Origin: Gracilariopsis chorda
Taxonomy: Eukaryota; Rhodophyta; Florideophyceae; Gracilariales; Gracilariaceae
Direction of reading: 5' to 3'
DNA length: 64,000 nucleotides
Assembly (NCBI GenBank): GCA_003194525.1
Contig: NBIV01000088.1
Location: forward strand, 186,001-250,000
In this document: positions 1-8,939 of the stretch, piece after piece
How positions within the stretch are numbered: position 1 is the first letter of the stretch
How the letters are laid out: each line of letters opens with the position of its first letter
Notes under the pieces: model-generated
What the model was told of the DNA's origin: nothing
Databases searched by the model: none
Seen by the model: the letters and a program-made list of their open reading frames with translations, nothing else
Program-made: the position numbers and the translations under genes

Positions 1-1143
1 TTGCGGGGAACCAAGGACATGAAGGCCAAAGCACGCGTGTCCGTCTATGTGTGCACGGATTCTACCGGATTACACAAAGTGCCGCTGGCTATCATTGGAG
101 CCGCCAAAAATCCTCGTTGCTTCCGGAAAGGAGAACCCGCAGTGACCTACTTCAGTCAGAAGAACGCCTGGTCAGATTCTGTAACGTATCGGAGATGATT
201 TCTAGAAGTGTGTATGCCCAATTTGAGAAGATATACGTCCAAGAAAGTGGCGCTTGTGATGCACAACTGTGGTCTGCACGCGACAGATGTTCTGGATGTT
301 AATGGTCAGGTTACAATATTCACCCTCCCACCTAATTGTAACTCTCTATTTCAGCCCATGGATATGGGCGTGATAGCTACCCTGAAGGCGAAGTACAAAT
401 CCAAGCTCTTATGGAAGATATTAAGTACTGTAGAGGACAAGAAGGAGCTACGACAAGCTGCAAAGAATATGAAACCGGGTATGAAAGGCCTGGATGAAAG
501 TCAAGATCCGCATATGTTGGATGTCACCAAGCTGCTTCGCTCTGCATGGGAAAGTGTATCATCGAGGACTGTAGCGAGGTGTTGGACAAAGGCGGACATC
601 TTGCCAAGATGCATGCAAGCTGATCTCGTTGGGGAGCACGGAAAAAGAAATCGCATAGATCACGCAGCTGGCGATGCTGAAGTGAGAGAACTCTGCATAT
701 TGTTGTCTAGTTTGAAGTTGGCTGCCTACCCTGCTTCTGATGTCGCTACCGATTTGAACGGTTTAGACACTGAAGATGCAGAGTGTGTAAGCAAATGGGT
801 TTCTATTGAAGATGATTTATAAGTTAAGAAAGATATGGTTAATGACTATCTTGATTCTCTTTACGACGACAGTGGGTCACAAAAAGAGGGAGATGCAGTT
901 AGCGGTGGCGCCTCGAGTGAAGATGATGAAGAAGTCTCATCGCAGAGGGCGCCCTATGTAACGTCCATTGCTGATGTTGGACGGGCCTTCCACGACTCCG
1001 AGGAGTACTGTGAGCAGGCAGGTGTTGATGAAGCTTTGTATTACCTGTGCAAGGCGAAGCGAGTTTTGTATGACGTGTACAATGAGGGACTCAAGCGGCG
1101 TAGGCGTCAGACATTGGTTACGGAACATTTTACGGCTTCGTAA
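1..1143 (+). pseudogene. Broken pogo/Tigger-type DDE transposase, 3' fragment
   Basis: One reading frame runs from the window edge to 1143 and resembles the DDE_1 domain of pogo/Tigger/Jerky transposases. The first part (1-198) has the family stretch with IGAAKNPRCF; the second (from about 208) has a catalytic-core block followed by FQPMDMGVI, which holds the third acidic residue. It is interrupted by in-frame stops at 196-198 (TGA) and 820-822 (TAA). The second catalytic aspartate, normally in an LLxDNCPAH-like motif, is histidine here (LVMHNCGLH). The tail (835-1143) is acidic and ends with RRQTLVTEHF, loosely like the C-terminal PCNA-binding peptide of pogo-type transposases. The 5' end lies outside the window. 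I read it as a dead copy. Another pogo-type element in this window (41184-43408) is intact. Confidence 0.8.
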
Positions 1144-2887
1144 AGGACCATAATGGATCCCTGTTTAGTGCTCCTTTGATATCGCACATTCGATTTAGCG
1201 CACAATAATGCTGTTTGGCATGGGGGTGCGCTATTCATGAGTATAGACTGTATATCAGGTCCATATATTGTGAATATGAACCTGATATTTGCTTCGATGC
1301 ACCCTGGTTTGTTCGTTTGTTACACCGGTGGAGATGTAAGGTGTGCATCAATAAATCAAATATGATACTTTAATTTTTTGATGGCATTGGTGGAGATGCT
1401 CTAACATCAACCTCAAATCTGTTTTCATCGGAACTGACTGCAAAGATTCGACCAATGAGCCCGCCACGCCAAATCCTACTCCAGTGAGGTTCGATTGCAT
1501 TTGTCTTTCCAAACTGCCAGCTGACTCACGTCTCCCGAATCTAGCTTTTCAGTGACAAAACCGCAACCTGCTGACACATGAGCCCGGAAATGGTTCCAAA
1601 ACAGCTTCAATGCAACTCGACTATGTCGTGTCACGCCAACGTACTCTTCCCACTTTCGAATTATCTTCAGTGACCATCACATGATTTGATTAGAGTAACG
1701 CCTTTGCGATTGTTATAATCAAGCGAGCTCATCAGGGGTCTCATGAACAGTACAAAAGCCATTTCTTCCCATCCAACTCATGCCGTCACAAACTCACCAT
1801 CTGCCAACTTTCTCCTTTACCCTCCCTTCAGCGGCATCTTCTGTCCATATTCTTCTCTTATTGTTTCCGATGGTACGTTTTCTTCACATATTCATCGATT
1901 CATTGCACTGTGTCTACCAACCCTTCCTCTTTGCGTCATGATTCTAACTGTTTCCTTTGTATATTTTGCTTTCCTTGCGCAATAGGTCTTGGTTGATATG
2001 CAGGTGACATGAAATGGAATGGGAGGGTTCGGGGTGTGGGAGGCATACAGAGTCTGCGAAAACCTTCTGCTTACGGCCACAAGGCCAGAAAGACACCTCC
2101 AGGCCTTGGATAAGGCGCGAAGATGGTTGGTCTCCTTCTGGTAGGCCCTGGGCCCAGGGCCCAGCGAAGCAGTATGCAAGCGGTCGGATACACTCGAATT
2201 GTCCATCCCTCGACGCATGGATCGTGTCATGGCATGCAGTGCGTCGGGGAGCCAGATAGATGCACCCATGCTTTGGATAAAGTGTTAAGATGGGTTGGTC
2301 TCCCTCTGGTGGACCGCGGACACCAGTCCGTTGCACGAAGTATTACGGAGCTGCATCACTGTATTGCCCCACTTGTGTGTCCGCAGAATGTTGCGGGTGC
2401 TGATCTCTTTGTTCGTGGCGTCGGTATAGAGACAGCATGAGCGGAGGAACGTCTCCGTCTCGCTCTGAAGGGCCTATAGCAAGAGCTTAGATTGAAAACT
2501 AGTGATTTCCCTCTTTCTTTTACAACATAATAAAGCGCTTGGATCGGACATACTTCGTTGCGAACCTGTTGACATTTCTTGTTAAAGAGCGACTTAGACA
2601 AACGGCAGTCTCATATCTGCCCTGGCCCGATGGTAGAGAGGTCTAATATTCCTGTTCCCGCTTTCCTTTTTGCGCTCGACGCACTCTTCGGGGCACGAGC
2701 GGTACCGAAGGAAAGCTTGTATCCCTCAGAACACGACATGCTTAAGATTCATCAGGAATATTAGGCATGTAGTCATCGTTCTGATGGTTGAGGCAGCGCC
2801 TGCAGTCTTTTTCTCTTAACCGATCTTCTCAGTATAGTTGGATAAGAAACGTGGCAATGTGGTTCTGGCGACGGTCAAGTATTTGGC
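1144..2887. other. Non-coding stretch with a diverged direct repeat
   Basis: No convincing gene. A diverged block of about 43 bp occurs twice in the same orientation, at about 2106-2148 and 2273-2316, 167 bp apart; both start TTGGATAA and carry TTGGTCTCC about 20 bases later. The open frames across it are short and look like nothing known. It may be transposon-derived, but I cannot name a family. Confidence 0.4.
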
Positions 2888-2910
2888 GTGTTGTATGTAT
2901 TTGTGTGCGT

Positions 2911-3205
2911 ATGTTTACGGGCGTACGCCGCTAATTCCGAACGCGTGGTAGGAACTCTTGTTGAAGAATTCCTCGCTCCGCAAGAATTCCAACAACCTAT
3001 CCGGCCATTTCTTCACTATTACTTATACTCCAAGCCCTTGCATCTATGTATGTATGTATGTATGTATGTATGTATGTTTACGAACGCTCGCCACTAATTC
3101 CGACAGCGTGGTAGGAACTATTGTTGAAGAATCCCTCTCTCCGCAAGAATTCCAACAATTTTTCCGGCCATTTCTTCACTATTGCTGATACTCCAAGTCC
3201 TTGTC
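2911..3205 (+). repeat. Tandem pair of about 135-bp terminal-type repeats
   Basis: Two diverged copies follow each other at about 2911-3047 and 3071-3205. Both run from a TTTACG start through CTAATTCCGA, GCGTGGTAGGAACT and TGTTGAAGAAT to CCGGCCATTTCTTCACTATT and ACTCCAAG. A tetranucleotide microsatellite lies between them (3045-3077). A third, inverted copy lies at 5905-6022, so these look like the outer terminal repeats of one composite element enclosing the large inverted repeat. Confidence 0.75.
3045..3077 (+). repeat. TATG tetranucleotide microsatellite
   Basis: About eight TATG units between the two direct repeat copies. The inverted copy near 6 kb carries the same microsatellite in reverse complement (5995-6018), at the same position relative to the repeat unit, so it belongs to the repeat family and did not arise independently. 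Confidence 0.9.
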
Positions 3206-3589
3206 TTTCTCGTGCAGATAGGAAAGTGTCTCGTCTGGACTTCGAGCGTTTACTACACCTCATGACAAAGTGATCAACGGTATTTTCAACTCTATGCCTT
3301 AGCTCTAGAGGGTAGTGGCTCTTTCTCTGTAACAACTATGTAGAAACAGGGTGTAACCTTGGCGATTGTCCCATAAAAACCTGTGAAAGACCCCCTGCGC
3401 TGTCCTAAGAGTGACCTTTTCTCCAAGCGATTCAGGTGCCTTTTCAACTGGCGGTTGAGTAACAAGATCGAGCTTAAGCCTCTGCCGAACTTCAAGGAAG
3501 TCCAGCGGAAGCTTTTCTTGGTCTACAAGTGGTATAGACCCGGGAGGTCGTTAAACTCGTCCAGGCGATCGGCGGACTGATCGCCTCAA

Positions 3590-4369
3590 CGGACCCGGGA
3601 TGTCCGTAAAATCGCCCCGGCAGTCGGCGCACCGACAGCCCGAAGACCTGGGCGGTAGCGTCGGAAAAAGACCCCCGCTTATCTGTGCGAAACAGAAGGG
3701 ACGAGGCACGTGCAACCCTGCGGATCTTACCAACCTTTCCCTAACTTTTCCCAGAAGGATCATGGAGGTTCCCACGGAAACTCTGGCGGGACCGCAGTGG
3801 GTCTCCAACGGAGACCCACTGCTTTTAGGAAGCGGCAACACCGCCTGTACAAGGATCTGAATGGTTTTACAGGGTTTTTCTGGACTTACGCTGAGATCTA
3901 CAGCACACACGGGCCCCAACCCGATCTTACCGCCCTTTATCGCCAAGCATAAAGAGAAAAGGGAGGGTAAGATGTCACCAGATCTTCTGGGTGGCGCGAA
4001 CGTGGTACATGGAATCCGCTTTGTCGTGGTGTACCCCTTACCTGGCGTTCTCTCGAGTTGAGGAAGGATTAGCAGAGCAAAGTCTGGAAGAGGCGAAACG
4101 CGCCAGAACGAAATGGATTATACATTCGGGTCTCCCCGCAGAAGTTTTGTACCATTCTACTACGTCTTGGAATACCAGCTGGTGAGCGTAACACGGCTGC
4201 TGCAGGGTGGGAGCAAGCAACAGCCATCAGCAATATTTTGAGTCGGAAGTTAAGACTGGTGTAACGGGATAGAGAGAACTTGTCATTCACGAGGAGTAGC
4301 TAGCGGTTAACCTTAGTTGTTGAGAGATTGAGAAGGAATTATGATAAGTTCTACCACAGCGTCGCAATT
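3590..4369 (+). repeat. Left arm of a 780-bp perfect inverted repeat (foldback)
   Basis: This segment is the reverse complement of 4624-5403. I compared both ends and the inner junctions base by base and found no mismatch; all short reading frames in the two arms give identical peptides. Pairing stops sharply at 3589/5404 outside and 4370/4623 inside. The arm has no recognisable protein. It contains a very stable hairpin (3794-3822) and, at its inner end (from about 4349), a partial copy of the outer repeat unit (ATAAGTTCTACCACAGCGTC region). It could be a foldback transposon arm, a recent palindromic duplication, or an assembly/read foldback artefact. Confidence 0.9.
3794..3822 (+). repeat. 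13-bp-stem hairpin in left arm
   Basis: GCAGTGGGTCTCC (3794-3806) pairs perfectly with 3810-3822 around the three-base loop AAC. The mirrored copy is at 5171-5199. The function is unknown; such a stem could be a terminator-like RNA hairpin, a structural DNA cruciform, or the footprint of a smaller palindromic insertion. Confidence 0.9.
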
Positions 4370-4623
4370 AGACAATGTGCGCCCATAAAGAACAACAACA
4401 ACAAGCGGTATCGATAAACTCCTCTTGGTTTGGCGAGTTGAACTCAACTGAAAGGCCAGGGAGCGGATGCATGTGCATGTGGGTGTCTATTATCCGTTTA
4501 TGTCCCTATCCCGACACTGATCCGAGCAAACCCCACTTTCTTTCCAGATAAACCAGCAACTTCTCTAGCCATGGTTCTACTACTGATCCACGTCGAGGTT
4601 TTGCTTTTCTCGAACAGATTGCG
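4370..4623. other. 254-bp spacer of the large inverted repeat
   Basis: Unique sequence between the two arms. It has no open frame of note. Its left edge continues the outer repeat family (AATTAGACAATGTGCGCCCA), which matches the inverted copy near 5.97 kb; the right edge does not. Confidence 0.7.
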
Positions 4624-5403
4624 AATTGCGACGCTGTGGTAGAACTTATCATAATTCCTTCTCAATCTCTCAACAACTAAGGTTAACCGCTAGCTACTCC
4701 TCGTGAATGACAAGTTCTCTCTATCCCGTTACACCAGTCTTAACTTCCGACTCAAAATATTGCTGATGGCTGTTGCTTGCTCCCACCCTGCAGCAGCCGT
4801 GTTACGCTCACCAGCTGGTATTCCAAGACGTAGTAGAATGGTACAAAACTTCTGCGGGGAGACCCGAATGTATAATCCATTTCGTTCTGGCGCGTTTCGC
4901 CTCTTCCAGACTTTGCTCTGCTAATCCTTCCTCAACTCGAGAGAACGCCAGGTAAGGGGTACACCACGACAAAGCGGATTCCATGTACCACGTTCGCGCC
5001 ACCCAGAAGATCTGGTGACATCTTACCCTCCCTTTTCTCTTTATGCTTGGCGATAAAGGGCGGTAAGATCGGGTTGGGGCCCGTGTGTGCTGTAGATCTC
5101 AGCGTAAGTCCAGAAAAACCCTGTAAAACCATTCAGATCCTTGTACAGGCGGTGTTGCCGCTTCCTAAAAGCAGTGGGTCTCCGTTGGAGACCCACTGCG
5201 GTCCCGCCAGAGTTTCCGTGGGAACCTCCATGATCCTTCTGGGAAAAGTTAGGGAAAGGTTGGTAAGATCCGCAGGGTTGCACGTGCCTCGTCCCTTCTG
5301 TTTCGCACAGATAAGCGGGGGTCTTTTTCCGACGCTACCGCCCAGGTCTTCGGGCTGTCGGTGCGCCGACTGCCGGGGCGATTTTACGGACATCCCGGGT
5401 CCG
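4624..5403 (-). repeat. Right arm of a 780-bp perfect inverted repeat (foldback)
   Basis: Reverse complement of 3590-4369 with no difference found. Together the arms and spacer form a 1,814-bp palindromic unit. Perfect identity over 780 bp means the structure is very young, is kept identical by gene conversion, or was created in sequencing or assembly. The flanking outer repeats have diverged between copies (roughly 85% identical by eye), so they are older. Confidence 0.9.
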
Positions 5404-5904
5404 CTCCAGCTTCGTATCAACAGGAAGGGGCTGCACACCACCAGGACGGATTAATGCATTGTGCCCAAAGCGGGGCCACTGGTAGTTCCCCGTGTGATCC
5501 CTCAGCGCAGTTTCAATCCAGCAAGAAGGTTGATACTGCACCTCCAGAGATGAGCTGCGACAGCTTCATTTGCCTGGACAAGTTAAGCGATATACCGGGT
5601 CATGACGAGTGTGTCGCCGTTGAGATGTCTGGCCACACATAGAACCACAGCAAGGACAACAGTGTAACACAATGACCTGCTAGCTATTTTGTCACGTAAT
5701 GATGACGTATTCTAAGATAATAGGCAGAACTCTAGCTCTACATTGACATCAGGACAAGGATTCTTGCCTTAAGAACATGTAAGACGAACAAGCGCTCTGC
5801 AAGAGAGAACGAAACACGCAACTTTTCGCACAAATTTCGCTATAAGAGATCTTGAACTTTGAACTCTTCTTGCATTTTGACTAACGCAACAACCAGGATT
5901 CAGA

Positions 5905-6022
5905 GGCCGGATAGTGTTGGAATTCTTGCAGAGAGCGGAATTCTTCAATAAGAGTTCCTACCACGCTTTCGCAATTAGTCATGTGCGCCCGTCAACATAC
6001 ATACATACATACATACATCCAG
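5905..6022 (-). repeat. Inverted copy of the outer terminal repeat
   Basis: Read on the minus strand it runs from a TATG microsatellite through GGGCGCACATGACTAATTGC and GCGTGGTAGGAACT to AAGAATTCCAACACTATCCGG. It matches the direct copies at 2911-3205 in the opposite orientation. With them it brackets about 3.1 kb that includes the large palindrome. Confidence 0.75.
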
Positions 6023-7061
6023 CATTCTTTCGCTTGCTCGGATTGAGATCACCATGTATTGGTCCAGTGCCGAGTGCTTTGCATTCAACTATATTCAAAT
6101 GAAAGAAGGGGTTGCTTTCTTTTCTAGACACTGAGGTTCTTGTTCTTGTTATTCCGCTCGGATGCATCCGTAACGTACTGTGCGTATACGAGAACATGAT
6201 TCAAAAAGTAGGGAGACTAAACATCATGCTCTGGAATGGTATTCGTTACCAGCGAAATTCTAAGACTCGTAAGGCTCATTGGAAGGTATCCGGAAGTTTG
6301 TTCTTCACGACGGTGACTCTAGCTAGAAAATAGGTCGTTAAGGGTGATGCACGAAAACAAAGTTTGTGCACAACTTAAGAATTAGCTCCGCTGAGATGCC
6401 GTTAATGAGTAATGAGGTTCTAATCTAGAACTTTTGAACCTATTCAGTGTTCTAGATCTCTACCTCTACATGTTTCAAATGCAAGAGAGGTGTAACTGGT
6501 CTCCTAATAGTCTGTCGGACCTTTTTAAATGCGTCAGTTATCTGCATTCGAAGCTCTCGCGAGCGATGTTTCTCGAATCCCTCCCAAGCCGCGAACCAAC
6601 AGATAGATAGATGCAAATGGGGCCACAATAGGGTTGTGTCAGAAGTAGAGATCTTCCAGGGGATGTTTCTTTTCAACGCAAGTTCAATACAAATAAGGCT
6701 GAAGGGGAAGAGAAGCCCTAAAATTGAAGAGGTATGTACGCCAAACGTGCACGGAGAGCGTTTTTATTGGTCACACAGAAGGCGTGGAGCAATTCTTATG
6801 AAGGTCTTAATCGAGCTTTTGTTGGCACCAATGGTACAGTAGGAATGCCACAGTGTATGCGTGTAACTAACCCGAAAAAAGCTGCATACTTCATTTGTAC
6901 GAAAGCGGAGTTGTTGCTCTCGGATTTGCCAAGCTGCTAAGAGTCATCGCGCGGTAGCACTACAATCTTGGTTTGAGTGCTACGTCAAGGCGCGTGTGTT
7001 GGTCCTTGGGAGAACGTTAACAACGAACCAAAGAGAATTTCTGTTGATCGAGCAAGACATA
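6023..7061. other. Intergenic stretch upstream of TFIIB
   Basis: No supported gene. Short open frames only, none family-like. The last 100 bases before the TFIIB start are presumably its 5' UTR and core promoter; I see no clear TATA box. Confidence 0.5.
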
Positions 7062-8093
7062 ATGAGTTCGGTAAACGCAATGCCTAGTTTGGCACCGCCA
7101 ATGGAGCGCGAAATGCCTCAAGAATGCCCCGAATGCGGGTCAGACGACATAGTGGAAAACTGGAGACAAGGGTCTGCGGACTGTCGTGGGTGCGGGCTGG
7201 TTATAGCCGAGAGACTACTGGACCTGGGCACGGAGTGGCGAACGTTCACAGCAGAGGAAGGAGATGACCCGAACCGTGCCGGTCCGGCCAACAACCCTCT
7301 TCTGGAATTTGAGCACGGTACTGGAATTGGAACTGGGGCAAAGGGAGGCGGTGCTCTTAGCATCTCGCTGAACCGGGCTCAGAACCGAAACGCGACGTCC
7401 GCTGCGGACAAGGTGATGATGGAAGTAATTCAGCGCATCGGGCGATACCGCGAACGGTTGAATCTGGCCAAATCAGTGAGTGACCGGGCGCTTGAGTTGT
7501 TTAAACGATATCAGGATCACCTGACGACGAAGAACGTGGCAGGTCCGGGAGAGGCTGAGAAACGGGTGAGGACTCGAACGTTGCGAGAGGAAGAGGTTAA
7601 CGAGATAGTGGCGTCCAGCCTATTCATTGCTTGTCGCAATCAAAAGGTGGCTCGGTCGTACAAGGAGATATGTGCGTTGACGGGCGTGCCGAAGAAAAAC
7701 GTCGGCGCGACTGTGAAAAAGATGGAACAGGCGCTTACGGACGCGAAGACTACGTACGTGCGGGGGACGGACGACTTTGTTACACGGTTCGGTAACTTCT
7801 TGGACCTGCCTAGGGACGTGATCAATGCCGCGGACGCGGTAGCACATGAAATGCAGAACCACGAGGTGTTGCATGGAAAGACGTATACAACGCTGGCTGC
7901 GGCCAGTATCTACATTGTTACGCAGCTGTGCAAGCGGGAGGATAAGCGGTCGGCGAAGGATATAGCGGAGGTGACTGGGGTGGCGGAGGTGACTATCAAG
8001 TCGACGTACCGACTATTCTACCCGTACATTGAGGGCGTGATACCAGAGGAGCTGGAGACGGCGATCAAGGTGTCGGAGCTGCCCGCGCCCTGA
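7062..8093 (+). CDS. TFIIB: General transcription factor TFIIB
   Basis: Encodes the RNA polymerase II initiation factor that bridges TBP-bound promoter DNA and the polymerase in the nucleus. The 343-residue product has an N-terminal zinc ribbon with Cys22-x2-Cys25 and Cys41-x2-Cys44, followed by the B-reader region with the diagnostic GTEWRTF (residues 56-62), then two cyclin-fold repeats (about 125-225 and 240-335). The second holds a GKTYTTLAAASIYIVTQL core and a VAEVTIKSTYR helix-turn-helix. The length fits the family (316-345). The frame is open upstream to 6996 but the first ATG is at 7062, with another at 7080. No intron is needed. TFIIB and not the archaeal TFB or Brf is favoured by length, the ribbon and the lack of a Brf C-terminal extension. 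Confidence 0.95.
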   Translation: MSSVNAMPSLAPPMEREMPQECPECGSDDIVENWRQGSADCRGCGLVIAERLLDLGTEWRTFTAEEGDDPNRAGPANNPLLEFEHGTGIGTGAKGGGALSISLNRAQNRNATSAADKVMMEVIQRIGRYRERLNLAKSVSDRALELFKRYQDHLTTKNVAGPGEAEKRVRTRTLREEEVNEIVASSLFIACRNQKVARSYKEICALTGVPKKNVGATVKKMEQALTDAKTTYVRGTDDFVTRFGNFLDLPRDVINAADAVAHEMQNHEVLHGKTYTTLAAASIYIVTQLCKREDKRSAKDIAEVTGVAEVTIKSTYRLFYPYIEGVIPEELETAIKVSELPAP

Positions 8094-8523
8094 GGGAGCT
8101 GGCGCGTAGCTAACGACGGTGGCGTGTAGAGAAGGTATTGGGGAGGGGCAGGTATGCGTATGATCGGTATAGTAGTAGTACAGTACGAGTAAGGGCTACC
8201 TTTTTGCCCACAAGAAAGGACATGTTCGTTAGGCTACTACTAGAGACTTTCGTTTCGGAACGGAGGGGGGACGCATGTACAAATGTTTCGCTTCGATCGG
8301 GATACAACGGGCGCACATTGCGTTTCGTTCCCCAGATGTAGAGAGCTGTGCCTTTTTGTGTGGAGCCTTTTCGTTTGGGCTGAGTTGCGTTTGGAAAAAC
8401 AAAGTGCAAAGCTCGAAAAAAAAAAGCGCCAAAACGGGCGGCGCGGCCGGCCTGACGTGGCGCGCCAAAGGCGAGTTGGTGGGAGGCGCGCGCGGCGCGA
8501 CGCGCTGCGGTCGCGATGGCGAC
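8094..8523. promoter_or_regulatory. Upstream region of the GLTSCR-like gene, GC-rich 3' half
   Basis: 430 bp between the TFIIB stop and the chosen start of the next gene. The reading frame of the next gene is open from 8275, but the translated part is low in coding character and the GC-rich block at 8435-8520 looks like a promoter or 5' UTR. It carries two E2F-like sites (8426-8434, 8459-8469) and an ACGT-core bZIP-like site (TGACGTGG, 8453-8460). Confidence 0.5.
8426..8469 (+). promoter_or_regulatory. Pair of E2F-like sites flanking an ACGT-core site
   Basis: GCGCCAAAA at 8426-8434 and GGCGCGCCAAA at 8459-8469 match the E2F/DP consensus TTTSGCGC on the minus strand. TGACGTGG lies between them. 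They are 55-100 bp upstream of the likely start codon at 8524. This is motif matching only and suggests cell-cycle-linked expression. Confidence 0.4.
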
Positions 8524-8901
8524 ATGATGAGCGCGCCCGACCGCGACCCGTTCGGCGCCGCGCCCACCGCGCCCGCCGCCATGACGCCGCGCACTGCGTC
8601 GGCCCCCGCCCCCGCCCCCGCCGCGCCCCCCGCTGCCGCGCAGCAGCACCACCCCTTCGTGCCGCTGGCAGCCGCTGCCGCCGCCGGCGCCCACCCCAAA
8701 CCGCGCAAGCAGCAGCAGCGTCGTCCCCGTCCCAAGCCGCCCGCCTCCCTCCCCCAGCTCCCCCATCACATCTCTCAACACCCTCTCGGTCACATGTTCC
8801 TCAACTCCCACTCCGCCCTTCTCCGTCAGCAGTTTCCCAACCCCCACCATCCGCATCTTCCTCACCAACCCCACTTCCCCTCCGCATCCGCCGCACCCCC
8901 C

Positions 8902-8939
<38 letters not shown>

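Noticed and set aside
2888-3097. Short peptide frames with CMYVCMYVCMYV repeats
   Set aside because: They are translations of the TATG microsatellite.
3551-5454. Paired identical frames of 60-135 codons in the two palindrome arms
   Set aside because: Identity comes from the inverted repeat; frames overlap on both strands and resemble no protein.
8245-8263. 15-mer GACTTTCGTTTCGGA shared with 45405-45419 upstream of the PQ-loop gene
   Set aside because: A few shared 15-mers are expected by chance in 64 kb, and no third copy was found.
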